From NCBI GenBank assembly GCA_900765105.1, contig CAAFQM010000238.1, positions 1 to 16,470 on the forward strand: a stretch of DNA of 16,470 nt. The letters run 5' to 3'. Position 1 is the first letter of the stretch. Each line of letters opens with the position of its first letter. Below, piece after piece: positions 7,940 through 14,494 of this stretch. The stretch is from an uncultured Faecalibacterium sp. (GTDB lineage Bacteria; Bacillota; Clostridia; Oscillospirales; Ruminococcaceae). The notes beneath the pieces were generated by a model. That model saw only the letters and a program-made list of their open reading frames with translations, did no database searches and was not told the DNA's origin. The translations under genes and the position numbers were made by a program.

Positions 7940-8371
7940 TCAGAGATTGTACCCGCAGTGTACACCCACCACCATGTGCTGGCGCGAGAGTTTCTCGGTC
8001 AGCTCTTCAGGGGTCATCTGCATGGTATCGGTACGGATGGTGACCGCCACAAGGGCGGCTCCGTTTTCCGGCGTGGACTGATTGATGGTCACGATGCTTG
8101 CGCCTGCGGCACTGATGCCGGCCAGCAGGCTCTGCAGCGCGCCGGTCTCGTCCCGCAGGGTCGCCATCACGGTAATGACCTCGCGTCCGTTCTCCGAATC
8201 AAAGATGCAGTCTTTATACTTATAAAATGCGCTGCGCGACAGATCCACAGCGCGGGTCGCAGCCGAAATGCTGCGTGCTTCCCCGCTGGCCAGCAGCTCC
8301 TTGGCACGCACCACCTTGAGGAATACCTCCGGCAGCACCTGCGCATCGACCAGATAAAAGCGGCGTTCCAA
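7940..8371 (-). CDS. ACT domain protein, PheB/UPF0735 family; TTG start proposed
   Basis: With the proposed start the protein has 143 residues. Residues 1-15 (MERRFYLVDAQVLPE) match the usual beginning of the family. A short helix-turn-helix-like part follows (SISAATRAVDLSRSAFY, 34-50), then an ACT domain at about 65-140. The frame extends upstream to an ATG at 8434, but those 21 codons run through the promoter zone and add a Cys-rich stretch unlike the family. TTG at 8371-8369 is chosen because GAGGTG (complement of 8378-8383) lies 6 nt before it. In B. subtilis the relative PheB sits beside pheA. Leading hom-thrB-lysC, it may sense an aspartate-family amino acid, but its biochemical role is not settled. 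Confidence 0.82.
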   Translation of the reverse strand: MERRFYLVDAQVLPEVFLKVVRAKELLASGEARSISAATRAVDLSRSAFYKYKDCIFDSENGREVITVMATLRDETGALQSLLAGISAAGASIVTINQSTPENGAALVAVTIRTDTMQMTPEELTEKLSRQHMVVGVHCGYNL

Positions 8372-8410
8372 CTTGTTCACCTCACAAACACAAGTGTTCT
8401 TGCAGTGAAT

Positions 8411-8439
8411 ATAATAACATCCGGCCCCCTGCATTGCAA
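8411..8439 (-). promoter_or_regulatory. Candidate promoter of the ACT-hom-thrB-lysC operon
   Basis: On the reverse strand TTGCAA (8439-8434) and TATTAT (8416-8411) are 17 bp apart. The -35 box lies in the loop of the hairpin at 8418-8450. No T-box or lysine-riboswitch-like signature was recognised between 8372 and 8568. The match is moderate. Confidence 0.35.
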
Positions 8440-8450
8440 GGGGTCGGATG
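8418..8450. terminator. Hairpin in the gap after the penicillin-binding protein gene
   Basis: CATCCGGCCCC and GGGGTCGGATG form an 11 bp stem with one G-U pair. On the reverse strand, the direction of the PBP gene, it is followed by TTATTATATT; on the forward strand by CGTTTTTG, which is the better terminator tail although no forward gene leads to it. It is about 120 bp from the PBP stop at 8569. It may work in both directions. Confidence 0.4.
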
Positions 8451-8568
8451 CGTTTTTGTCAGATTGTCCAGTTTTGTTTTGTAAAGCGCCGGGTTTCCTT
8501 GCCGGAATTTCGCCCCGGCGGCGCAAAAGTACGATTCTTGCCCGATTGTTTCCCGGCAGGCGACAAAA

Positions 8569-11130
8569 TCAGTCCGTATCCAGATTACCTGTATCCGACG
8601 GAATGACAGTCTGTTCCGGTGCCGGGGCGGCATCCGCAGCGGGAGCCGTCTCGGTGCTGGCTGCCGGAGCTTCCGGTGCCACTGCAGCCGAACGGTGCGA
8701 GTAGTTGCAGGTATCCGGCAGGTCATCGGCACGGTAGTAGCCCACAGCGGTGCTGGGGCAGGAACCGTTATCCAACAGGCCGCTCTGGGTGCAGTAGCGG
8801 CGCTCCACCACGCCGTCCGAAGCCGGGAAGGCCTTGTACGGCAGACCTGCCTGCACCTGCTCCATCAGAGCTTTCCACGCCATGACGCAGGTGCGGGTCT
8901 TGGCCTGCTGCTTGCCCAGCGTCTTGGTCATGTCATAAGGTGCATCGTAGCCCCACCACACAGCGGTGACATAGTAAGGCGTGCCGCCCACGAACCACAG
9001 GTCCTTTTCGTCGCTGGCCGTACCGGTCTTACCAAAGGCTTCCATGCCGTTGGAGTTGGGGTAGCGGCCGCTGGCGGTACTCACGCTGGAGAACAGAACA
9101 TTCTTCAGCAGGCGGTTCATCACATAAGCGGTGTCCGGGGTCAGGGCCTGATAGCTGGTGGCGTTGTTTTCCAGATAGATATTGCCGTCACGGTCCAGCA
9201 CACGGGTGTACAGGTGCGGGGTGGTGTACTCGCCGTCGTAGAAGATCTGGAAGGCCGCCGCCAGCGCCGTCGGGGGGACGCCATGGGTCTGGCTGCCCAT
9301 GAGCATCTGCGCAAGGCCCACATCGTTCACCGGGTCCAGCGTGTTCAGCTGCAGGGTGTTATAGACGAAGTTGAAGATATTGCTTGCGCCCACCAGATCG
9401 CCCACGCGGACGGCAATGGTATTCAGCGAGCGGGCCAGACCGTTCCACAGCGGGATATCGCTGCTGTCGCCGTAGTTGCCGCCGTAGTTGCGGGGCCAGC
9501 TGCGCCATGCATTGGGGTAGGCACGCAGCTGCTGATCCGACAGGCCCATCAGGCCGTTCTTGCGGCAGTAATCCTCGTCGCGGATGATCATATCCTGCTT
9601 CTGGTACAGGGGCGAGTTGTTGAGCATGGTAGACCAGTTGACCAGCCCGTATTCCACGCCCAGTGCATACGCGCCGATGGGCTTGATGGTGGAACCGGTC
9701 TGGCGGGTGACGCTGTAGGCACGGTTCAGCGAAAGGCTCTTGTTCTTTTCGCCCAGACCGCCCACGATGGCGATGACGTTGCCGTCATAGTCCAGCGTGA
9801 CCATGGCTGCCTGCGTGCGGACGTTGCGGTAGTAGTAGACCGTGCCGTCGTCGCCGGTGCGGGTCTTGGGGGTGCCGTCATCATTCATGACCTGTATGTC
9901 ATCGTCCGACATGGAGGTCACTTCTTCCTCATGCCAGCCGGCCGGGAAGTAGGCGTCGCCGTCGTTGCGCATCAGGTTCTCCATGGCGGACTGCACCTTG
10001 GTGTTGACGGTGGCTTCGATGGTGAAGCCGCCGGTGTACAGCAGCTTCTGTGCCTCGGACTCCGAGATGTTCTCCTTCGCCATGATGTCCTGCACCACCT
10101 CGGTGAACAAAGCATCGGTGAAGTAAGAGGTGACCGAAGAGGTCTTTTTGCTGTCGTCCTCTTCTGCCAGCACCAGCGGCTGGGCAGCGGCGTTGCGGTA
10201 GTCCTCCTCGCTGATGACGCCCTGCTGCCACATGTTGTACATGAGGAAGTTGCGGCGGTTGATCAGATTTTCGGGGTTGGTGTAGGGATTATAGTTGGTA
10301 GGGTTCTTGGTGATGGAAGCGATGGTGGCGCACTCCCACAGGGTCAGCTGGCTGACATCCTTGTTGAAGTATTCGTTGGCCGCCGTCTGCACGCCCTGAA
10401 TGGTACCGGTAAAGCTGATGGTATTCAGGTATGCTTCCAGAATGGTCTCCTTGGAATAGCTGCGGCTCAGGCAGAGTGCACGGTAGATCTCGCGCAGCTT
10501 GCGCAGTGCGCCCTCAATGCCGCTGGCGCTGTCGTCGTCGGTCAGGTTCTTGATGAGCTGCTGTTCCAGCGTGGAAGCGCCCTGCTTGGAGCTGTAGATG
10601 GGCAGCAGATATTCGTTGACCATGGCACCGATGGTGCGCTTGAAGTTGACACCCGGCTCATTGTAGAAATCCTTGTCCTCGGTGCAGATGAACGCATACT
10701 GGAGATTGGTGGGGATCTGCTCCAGATCTGCCCACACACGGTGGCTGTTGGAAGAGCGCAGTGTAGCATACTCCACCTGTGCGCCGGTGTCCGGGTCGGT
10801 GGCCACCACCACGCTGGACTGGCTCAGCTGGATGTTGTCCAGATCCAGCAGGTCGCCGTCGTTGGCCGTTGCCTGCACCACATAGTACACGGCTCCCACC
10901 GCCACCAGACTGCCCAGCATCACGCACAGGCAGAGCACCGTGGCAATGGTGCGGCCCAGAAAACGCAGAACAGGGTGCTGTTTCTTTTCCTGCGGCTCCT
11001 GCGGTTCATCGGGTTCCTTCGGTCCCCTGCCGCGGCCGGGCTGCGGCTCCCGGCGGCTGTTGTTCACATTCACCTTACGTCCCGCCGGGGCCGACGAGCG
11101 CTCCTCGCCGCCGCGGTGGATCTTTCTCAT
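8569..11130 (-). CDS. Class A penicillin-binding protein (PBP1A type), bifunctional
   Basis: This 853-residue enzyme polymerises lipid II and cross-links peptidoglycan outside the membrane. It has a polar cytoplasmic tail (1-52), one membrane segment (about 58-86), and a GT51 glycosyltransferase domain with EDKDF at 151-155 (catalytic Glu151), GASTLEQQLIKNL at 184-196 and KLREIYRALCLSRSYSKE at 211-228. The transpeptidase domain carries the three penicillin-binding motifs STIK at 480-483 (nucleophile Ser480), SLN at 568-570 and KTG at 701-703. The tail after about 812 is rich in Ala and Pro. The GT51 motif usually written EDxxFxxHxG reads EDKDFYNEPG here. The start is uncertain: AGGAGG (complement of 11154-11159) is 23 nt before the first in-frame ATG. 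It appears monocistronic, with its own promoter. Confidence 0.95.
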   Translation of the reverse strand: MRKIHRGGEERSSAPAGRKVNVNNSRREPQPGRGRGPKEPDEPQEPQEKKQHPVLRFLGRTIATVLCLCVMLGSLVAVGAVYYVVQATANDGDLLDLDNIQLSQSSVVVATDPDTGAQVEYATLRSSNSHRVWADLEQIPTNLQYAFICTEDKDFYNEPGVNFKRTIGAMVNEYLLPIYSSKQGASTLEQQLIKNLTDDDSASGIEGALRKLREIYRALCLSRSYSKETILEAYLNTISFTGTIQGVQTAANEYFNKDVSQLTLWECATIASITKNPTNYNPYTNPENLINRRNFLMYNMWQQGVISEEDYRNAAAQPLVLAEEDDSKKTSSVTSYFTDALFTEVVQDIMAKENISESEAQKLLYTGGFTIEATVNTKVQSAMENLMRNDGDAYFPAGWHEEEVTSMSDDDIQVMNDDGTPKTRTGDDGTVYYYRNVRTQAAMVTLDYDGNVIAIVGGLGEKNKSLSLNRAYSVTRQTGSTIKPIGAYALGVEYGLVNWSTMLNNSPLYQKQDMIIRDEDYCRKNGLMGLSDQQLRAYPNAWRSWPRNYGGNYGDSSDIPLWNGLARSLNTIAVRVGDLVGASNIFNFVYNTLQLNTLDPVNDVGLAQMLMGSQTHGVPPTALAAAFQIFYDGEYTTPHLYTRVLDRDGNIYLENNATSYQALTPDTAYVMNRLLKNVLFSSVSTASGRYPNSNGMEAFGKTGTASDEKDLWFVGGTPYYVTAVWWGYDAPYDMTKTLGKQQAKTRTCVMAWKALMEQVQAGLPYKAFPASDGVVERRYCTQSGLLDNGSCPSTAVGYYRADDLPDTCNYSHRSAAVAPEAPAASTETAPAADAAPAPEQTVIPSDTGNLDTD

Positions 11131-11407
11131 CTCATTGCTGGAGATAGAAATCGCCTCCTAACATTACAGGCTGCTTTTCAGCGCAAAGCGCTGGGATGTT
11201 TCATAAACTGGGGGTGCAGCTCCCTGCACGATACCATATTATAGCACGCCCGCCGGACGCGGGCAAGAACCAATCTGCAGGCCGACCGGCCCCATTTAAT
11301 GGTAGTATATCACACTCTGCCCGTGAAAGTACAGCTTTCTGCTGTGAAAAATGTTTAACTTCCCCGTTTCTGCACCATACTCTGCCGTGAAAGGAGCGTG
11401 CTCTTCC
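11131..11407. other. Divergent intergenic region and hairpin-rich PBP leader
   Basis: The reverse-strand leader of the PBP gene (about 100 nt) contains two perfect 6 bp hairpins: GTGCAG/CTGCAC (11214-11229, 4 nt loop) and CAGCGC/GCGCTG (11179-11193, 3 nt loop), then AGGAGG. Neither is followed by a U-run in the sense direction, so they look like mRNA-stabilising or control structures. For the forward gene at 11408 I found no convincing promoter; TTTAAC with CATACT at 11354-11381 (16 bp spacing) is weak. Confidence 0.5.
11238..11266 (-). promoter_or_regulatory. Promoter of the penicillin-binding protein gene
   Basis: On the reverse strand TTGCCC (11266-11261) and TATAAT (11243-11238) are 17 bp apart, with a TG one base before the -10 (extended -10, TGCTATAAT). 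Transcription would start near 11231. Confidence 0.7.
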
Positions 11408-11782
11408 ATGCGCAAGCTGTACACCTGTCTGTTTTATGGGCTGTGCGTGTTTACCGTCGCATTCAGTCTGTACTGGATGTCGCTGCCAAAGCTCACGCTG
11501 CCCGCCCCCGCCGGGAGCGAAACGCCGCCCTCTTCCGAACAGCTGAGCCTTGCCGCACAGGCCGTGCCGGAATCCGGCGTGCAGTATTATCTGCTGAAGG
11601 ACAGCAACGGCCGGGTGGCAGTATACCGCTGCGACAGCGAGGGCAATGCCGGCGCGCTCGTTACCGTGACCGGCATCTACACCAATCTCCTGCCGGAAAA
11701 CGATCTTCTCCGGCTCAGACGGGGCGTGGTCGTCCGCAGCGAGCGGGAGCTTGATCTGTTGCTGGAAGACCTTGGCAACTGA
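11408..11782 (+). CDS. Membrane-anchored protein with BofC C-terminal-like domain
   Basis: The 124-residue protein starts with a short basic end and a hydrophobic segment (about 8-27), then a Pro/Ser-rich linker (28-48) and a compact outside domain (about 55-124) with YYLLKDSNGRVAVYR at 60-74, IYTNLLPENDLLRLRRGV at 90-107 and SERELDLLLEDLG at 111-123. The last pattern resembles the BofC C-terminal family of Clostridia and Bacilli, named for a forespore regulator of sigma-K processing. I recognise the pattern but cannot confirm it by search. The start is set by AAAGGAG at 11390-11396, 11 nt before ATG; an ATG at 11351 in the same frame has no ribosome site. The stop overlaps an inverted repeat that reaches the next promoter. 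Function is unknown. Confidence 0.75.
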   Translation: MRKLYTCLFYGLCVFTVAFSLYWMSLPKLTLPAPAGSETPPSSEQLSLAAQAVPESGVQYYLLKDSNGRVAVYRCDSEGNAGALVTVTGIYTNLLPENDLLRLRRGVVVRSERELDLLLEDLGN

Positions 11783-11810
11783 TGTCAATTTTGTCATTTT
11801 TTATTGACAT
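11782..11810. repeat. Inverted repeat covering a -35 box, possible operator
   Basis: ATGTCAAT (11782-11789) and ATTGACAT (11803-11810) are perfect 8 bp arms around a 13 bp centre. The right arm contains the whole TTGACA -35 box of the next promoter, and the left arm begins in the stop codon of the BofC-like gene. No T-run follows the right arm, so a terminator is less likely than a protein-binding site. Confidence 0.5.
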
Positions 11811-11832
11811 ACCAGCCATGTAACTGTATAAT
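11804..11832 (+). promoter_or_regulatory. Full-consensus sigma-A promoter of the zinc-ribbon small gene
   Basis: TTGACA (11804-11809) and TATAAT (11827-11832) are both exact consensus with 17 bp between them. The start would be near 11839, giving a leader of about 66 nt. It is the best promoter match in the window. Confidence 0.87.
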
Positions 11833-11905
11833 AATTGCAAAGATTAAAGTTTCTTAACCAGTTGCACGAAGTACCCACCACGAAGAAGAAAGAAGAGTGT
11901 CCATC

Positions 11906-12076
11906 ATGTCTGAACCGATCCGGCTGCATTACAAGTGCCACTATTGCGGGATGCAGACCTCCAAAGATCTGCGCAGCGGCCCGCCCAACCCCGGTGTCTG
12001 CAACAAAGCACCCACCGTGGATGGATTCCACAGTCCGCACAAGTGGGTCATCGTCCCGCAGCGGATGCCGCAGTAA
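11906..12076 (+). CDS. 56-residue zinc-ribbon-like small protein
   Basis: The frame encodes 56 residues beginning MSEPIRLHYKCHYCG. Cys11, Cys14 and Cys32, with His42 or His45, could bind one zinc ion (C-x2-C-x17-C-x9 or x12-H). Gly and Pro residues between them and HKWVIV at 45-50 give the look of a small treble-clef or zinc-ribbon domain. There is no signal or membrane segment, so it is probably cytoplasmic. Support for a real gene: a perfect promoter upstream, an intrinsic terminator 8 bp after the stop, and the clustered Cys/His pattern. The ribosome site is weak (AAGAAGAG, about 9 nt upstream), unlike its neighbours. I do not recognise a named family. Nucleic-acid or protein binding would be guesses. 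Confidence 0.78.
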   Translation: MSEPIRLHYKCHYCGMQTSKDLRSGPPNPGVCNKAPTVDGFHSPHKWVIVPQRMPQ

Positions 12077-12080
12077 AAGC

Positions 12081-12110
12081 AAAACCTCCGGATCGCTCCG
12101 GAGGTTTTTT
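12081..12110. terminator. Bidirectional intrinsic terminator between convergent genes
   Basis: The stem CCTCCGGA / TCCGGAGG (12085-12092 with 12097-12104, loop TCGC) is flanked by AAAA on the left and TTTTTT on the right. Read forward it ends the zinc-ribbon gene (T6 tail at 12105-12110); read in reverse, 20 bp after the transporter's stop, it ends that gene with TTTTGCTTTT. Confidence 0.92.
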
Positions 12111-12111
12111 G

Positions 12112-13890
12112 TTATGCTTCCATTTCTTCCAGCGGAATGAGGTAGTTCTTGCGGCACTCCTCGTATTCCAGCATATAGTCCTTGGTGGGATTGTGGTGCA
12201 TGATGCTCTTGAGGGTGTGGGAGTCGTAGTCATCGCCCGCGTCCATGCCGATGAGCCGGGCTGCGATGTTGGAGCAGTGGTCGGAGATACGCTCCGCATT
12301 GTTCAGCACATCCAGGAACACAACGCCGGTGTCGATGGAGCACACGCCGTCCTTCAGGCGGCGGATGTGCTGATCGCGCAGGCGCTCCACCATCACATCG
12401 ATGATCTCTTCCAGCGGTTCCACCTGCGCCGCCTTGCGCATATCCTCGTTTTCAAAAGCATCGTTGGTCAGGGTCAGGATGCGCTCCAGCGCCTGCTCCA
12501 GAAGGTGCAGTTCCCTCTGTGCATTCTCGCTGAACGACGCCTCTTTCTCGTTCAGTTCTTCTGCCTTTTCCATGATATTCACCGCGTAGTCGCCGATGCG
12601 CTCGAATTCGGTGACGAAGTTGAGCAGTTCGGTCACAGCGTGGCTTTCGTCATCGCCCAGCTCCTGATCGGTCATCTTGATCAGGTAGTTGGAGATGGCC
12701 ACCTCCATGCGGTCGATGAGGTTCTCGCGCACGTTGATGGCGCTGACGGTGTCCTCATCCATCTTCAGCAGCAGCGGTGCGGCCAGATTTACATTGCGGG
12801 CAGCACGGCGGGACATTTTGACGACCGCGTTCTTGGCCTGCTGCAGTGCCACGGACGGGCTTTTGAACAGACGTTCGTCCAGCACGGGCATGCTCAGCTC
12901 CTGTGCTTCCTCGGCGCTGTCCGGCACGGTGAGCATGGCCAGCTTGGACAGCACCCCGCTGAACGGCAGGAACAGCAGCATCGCGCAGACGCTGGACAGG
13001 GTGTGGATGTTTGCAATGGAGCTCTTGTTCATCACCTCATGCCACATGGGGATGCCGATGGTGAACTGTACCGCATACACCAGCGCCAGCAGGATGACGC
13101 TGCCGATGATGTTGAAATACAGGTGGATCAAAGCAGCGCGCTTGCCGTCCTTGGAGGAGCCGCCGATGGTGAGCAGCGGGGTGAAGGCCGTGCCGATATG
13201 GGCACCCAGAATGATAGGAATGGCCGAGCTGAAGGTAACAAGACCGGTGCTGGACAACGCCTGCAGAATGCCCACCGACGCCGAGGAGGACTGGATGATC
13301 ACAGTGACCACCACGCCCACCAGAACGCCCAGAATGGGGTTGGTCATGGTGACGAACAGGTTCTGGAACACCGCGCTCTCCCGCAGGGGGGACACGCCGG
13401 TGTCCATCAGGCTCATGCCGGTAAACAGGATGCCGAAGCCCAGCATGATCTGGCCGATGTTCTTTTTCTTGGCGTTGCGCAGGAACACATAAAAAATGCA
13501 GCCGATAAACGCCACCACAGGCGCAAAGGTCTTGGGCTGGATCAGCGTCAGCCAAAGGCTGTCGCCGGAGATATCCGCCATGCGGATCAGCTGGCCGGTG
13601 ACAGTGGTACCAATGTTTGCACCCATGATGACGCCTACCGACTGCGTCAGGGTCATAATGCCGGAGTTGACCAGGCCGACACAGATCACAACGGTGCCGG
13701 CCGAGGACTGAATGACACCCGTGATCAGGGTGCCGAAGATAACGCCTTTGATGGTGGAAGAGGTCAGCTTTTGCAGCACGCCCTGCATCTTGCCGCCGGC
13801 CAGTTTTTCCAGGCCGGCGCCCATGATGGACATGCCGTACAGAAACAGCGCAATGCCGCCCAACAGAGAGGTAATGTGTGTGATATCCAT
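12112..13890 (-). CDS. Na+/phosphate cotransporter (NptA/YjbB type) with PhoU-like C-terminal domain
   Basis: The 592-residue membrane protein has the two inverted transport repeats of the PNaS family, each with the hallmark motif: QSSAGTVV at 61-68 and QSSSASVG at 200-207. Each is followed by a GAxIGT turn (GANIGTTVT at 90-98, GAHIGTAFT at 229-237). About eight or nine hydrophobic segments lie in the first 325 residues. From about 345 to the end is a cytoplasmic, helical PhoU-like domain with two metal-site patterns, EFERIGDYAVNI at 428-439 and NNAERISDHCSNI at 530-542. The family moves phosphate with sodium, and the PhoU part is thought to adjust flux. The start ATG is 7 nt after AGGAG (complement of 13898-13902). 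A long structured leader and a possible Pho box lie upstream. Confidence 0.92.
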   Translation of the reverse strand: MDITHITSLLGGIALFLYGMSIMGAGLEKLAGGKMQGVLQKLTSSTIKGVIFGTLITGVIQSSAGTVVICVGLVNSGIMTLTQSVGVIMGANIGTTVTGQLIRMADISGDSLWLTLIQPKTFAPVVAFIGCIFYVFLRNAKKKNIGQIMLGFGILFTGMSLMDTGVSPLRESAVFQNLFVTMTNPILGVLVGVVVTVIIQSSSASVGILQALSSTGLVTFSSAIPIILGAHIGTAFTPLLTIGGSSKDGKRAALIHLYFNIIGSVILLALVYAVQFTIGIPMWHEVMNKSSIANIHTLSSVCAMLLFLPFSGVLSKLAMLTVPDSAEEAQELSMPVLDERLFKSPSVALQQAKNAVVKMSRRAARNVNLAAPLLLKMDEDTVSAINVRENLIDRMEVAISNYLIKMTDQELGDDESHAVTELLNFVTEFERIGDYAVNIMEKAEELNEKEASFSENAQRELHLLEQALERILTLTNDAFENEDMRKAAQVEPLEEIIDVMVERLRDQHIRRLKDGVCSIDTGVVFLDVLNNAERISDHCSNIAARLIGMDAGDDYDSHTLKSIMHHNPTKDYMLEYEECRKNYLIPLEEMEA

Positions 13891-13900
13891 ATCGATACTC

Positions 13901-14023
13901 CTAGATTGTGATCTTCCTTTTGATCTTCAACAGCACACAGCCGCCGGAATGCCTTCGCCTGCATCCCGGCAGCCGCTTTGTCGGCCGCCTTCCCTGCCCC
14001 AATGCCGGGCAGGCCTTTTTCAT
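13901..14023 (-). CDS. Possible 40-codon leader peptide upstream of the phosphate transporter
   Basis: An ATG at 14023 opens a 40-residue, highly basic frame (begins MKKACPALGQ, ends KIKRKITI). Its TAG stop at 13903-13901 overlaps the transporter's AGGAG ribosome site. It lies fully within the predicted leader and spans the long stem. No proper ribosome site precedes its ATG (only AGG directly next to it), and the composition may reflect the stem's GC content. It is listed as a candidate only. Confidence 0.2.
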   Translation of the reverse strand: MKKACPALGQGRRPTKRLPGCRRRHSGGCVLLKIKRKITI

Positions 14024-14051
14024 CCTGAACACAGCGGCCGCGCTTATTGCT

Positions 14052-14081
14052 ATTATAGCATCATTCCCCCTGTGACAACAA
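14052..14081 (-). promoter_or_regulatory. Probable promoter of the Na+/phosphate cotransporter
   Basis: On the reverse strand the -10 is TATAAT (14057-14052) with TG one base before it. The -35 is TTGTTG (14081-14076) at 18 bp, or TTGTCA at 15 bp. The exact -10 with its TG extension is the stronger element. Confidence 0.57.
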
Positions 14082-14150
14082 GGTTTATTTTACATGAAAA
14101 TCACTTTTTCTACACATTTTTCCGTCTCTTAGCAAAATCAGCGGCAGTTC

Positions 14151-14178
14151 TTTTCAAACATTTTACATTGATTTTACA
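14151..14178 (+). promoter_or_regulatory. Three direct hexamers at 11 bp spacing, Pho-box-like
   Basis: TTTTCA (14151-14156), TTTACA (14162-14167) and TTTACA (14173-14178) repeat with exactly 5 bp between them. PhoP of B. subtilis binds direct TT(A/C/T)A(C/T)A-type hexamers about 5 bp apart. The array is some 70 bp upstream of the phosphate transporter's -35 box, in opposite orientation to that gene. The local A+T-rich sequence makes chance matches possible. Confidence 0.35.
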
Positions 14179-14210
14179 ATTCCGGAATCTGCTCTGCGGT
14201 TTGCCTTGTT

Positions 14211-14327
14211 TTACTCTGCCAGCTCTTCCATGGCTTCCCGGACCGTATCGGCAGAGAACAGGAACACCCCGCTGCCGGTATACACTTCCACATGGCTCCC
14301 AACATAACGCAACTCAAGATCCTTCAT
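14211..14327 (-). CDS. 38-residue small protein of unknown function
   Basis: The reverse strand encodes 38 residues, starting MKDLELRYVGSHVEVY and ending AMEELAE. AGGAGG (complement of 14336-14341) lies 8 nt before the ATG, as good a ribosome site as any in the window, which is the main evidence that this is real. The sequence alternates hydrophobic and polar residues at first (a beta hairpin through about residue 24, including GSGVFLFSA) and then forms a short acidic helix (about 25-38). There is no signal or membrane segment. It lies between the CBS gene's terminator and the phosphate transporter, on the same strand as both. A GATAAT -10-like box at 14390-14395 is the only promoter hint. 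I do not recognise the family. Confidence 0.68.
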   Translation of the reverse strand: MKDLELRYVGSHVEVYTGSGVFLFSADTVREAMEELAE

Positions 14328-14426
14328 CTGTGTTCCCTCCTGTGCAATGTTTTCGGTGTATTTTTGTGCGGTTTTCTTACCGCGGCACCATTATCGCACA
14401 TAGGGAGTCCCATAATCCGGACTTTC

Positions 14427-14469
14427 AACGCAAAAGCCCGCCCCTGTGTCAAAAACACGGAGGCGGGCT
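14427..14469 (-). terminator. Intrinsic terminator after the CBS-domain gene
   Basis: On the reverse strand AGCCCGCC (14469-14462) pairs with GGCGGGCT (14442-14435), and the stem continues inward imperfectly around GTGT/ACAC. It is followed by TTTGCGTT. It lies about 25 bp after the CBS gene's stop. Confidence 0.77.
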
Positions 14470-14494
14470 TGCTTACCTATTTATAATAACTGTT

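Larger units (their letters stand above)
13891..14210 (-). other. Transporter leader and upstream region
   Basis: These 320 bases hold the promoter (14052-14081), a leader of about 155 nt, and upstream the hexamer array at 14151-14178. In the leader GCCTGC-CCGGCA (14014-14003) pairs with TGCCGG-GAT-GCAGGC (13971-13957), a 12 bp stem with a 3 nt bulge closing a 31 nt loop. In the forward direction the same stem is followed by CTTTTTC. A 40-codon open frame (13901-14023) lies in the leader; see findings. Confidence 0.5.

Noticed and set aside
8372..8434. Upstream ATG extending the ACT protein by 21 residues
   Set aside because: It passes through the likely promoter and leader, adds a Cys-rich stretch unlike the family, and lacks a ribosome site; TTG at 8371 has GAGGTG 6 nt away.
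8372..8568. Possible riboswitch or T-box leader of the threonine/lysine operon
   Set aside because: I looked for a T-box core and lysine-riboswitch-like helices and saw neither; only one hairpin and a moderate promoter are present.
8695..11244. 849-codon open frame on the forward strand, opposite the penicillin-binding protein
   Set aside because: It mirrors the PBP gene; the reverse frame has all GT51 and transpeptidase motifs. The forward product is rich in His, Val, Gln and Ala without domains, an effect of C/G-ending codons on the true strand.
11351..11407. Upstream ATG extending the BofC-like protein by 19 residues
   Set aside because: No ribosome site before it, and the extension would hide the basic-hydrophobic anchor start that follows AAAGGAG at the chosen ATG.
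11935..13911. 658-codon forward frame opposite the phosphate transporter
   Set aside because: Same shadow effect; the reverse strand has QSSAGT and QSSSAS motifs and a PhoU-like tail. The forward frame also runs through a strong terminator at 12081-12110.
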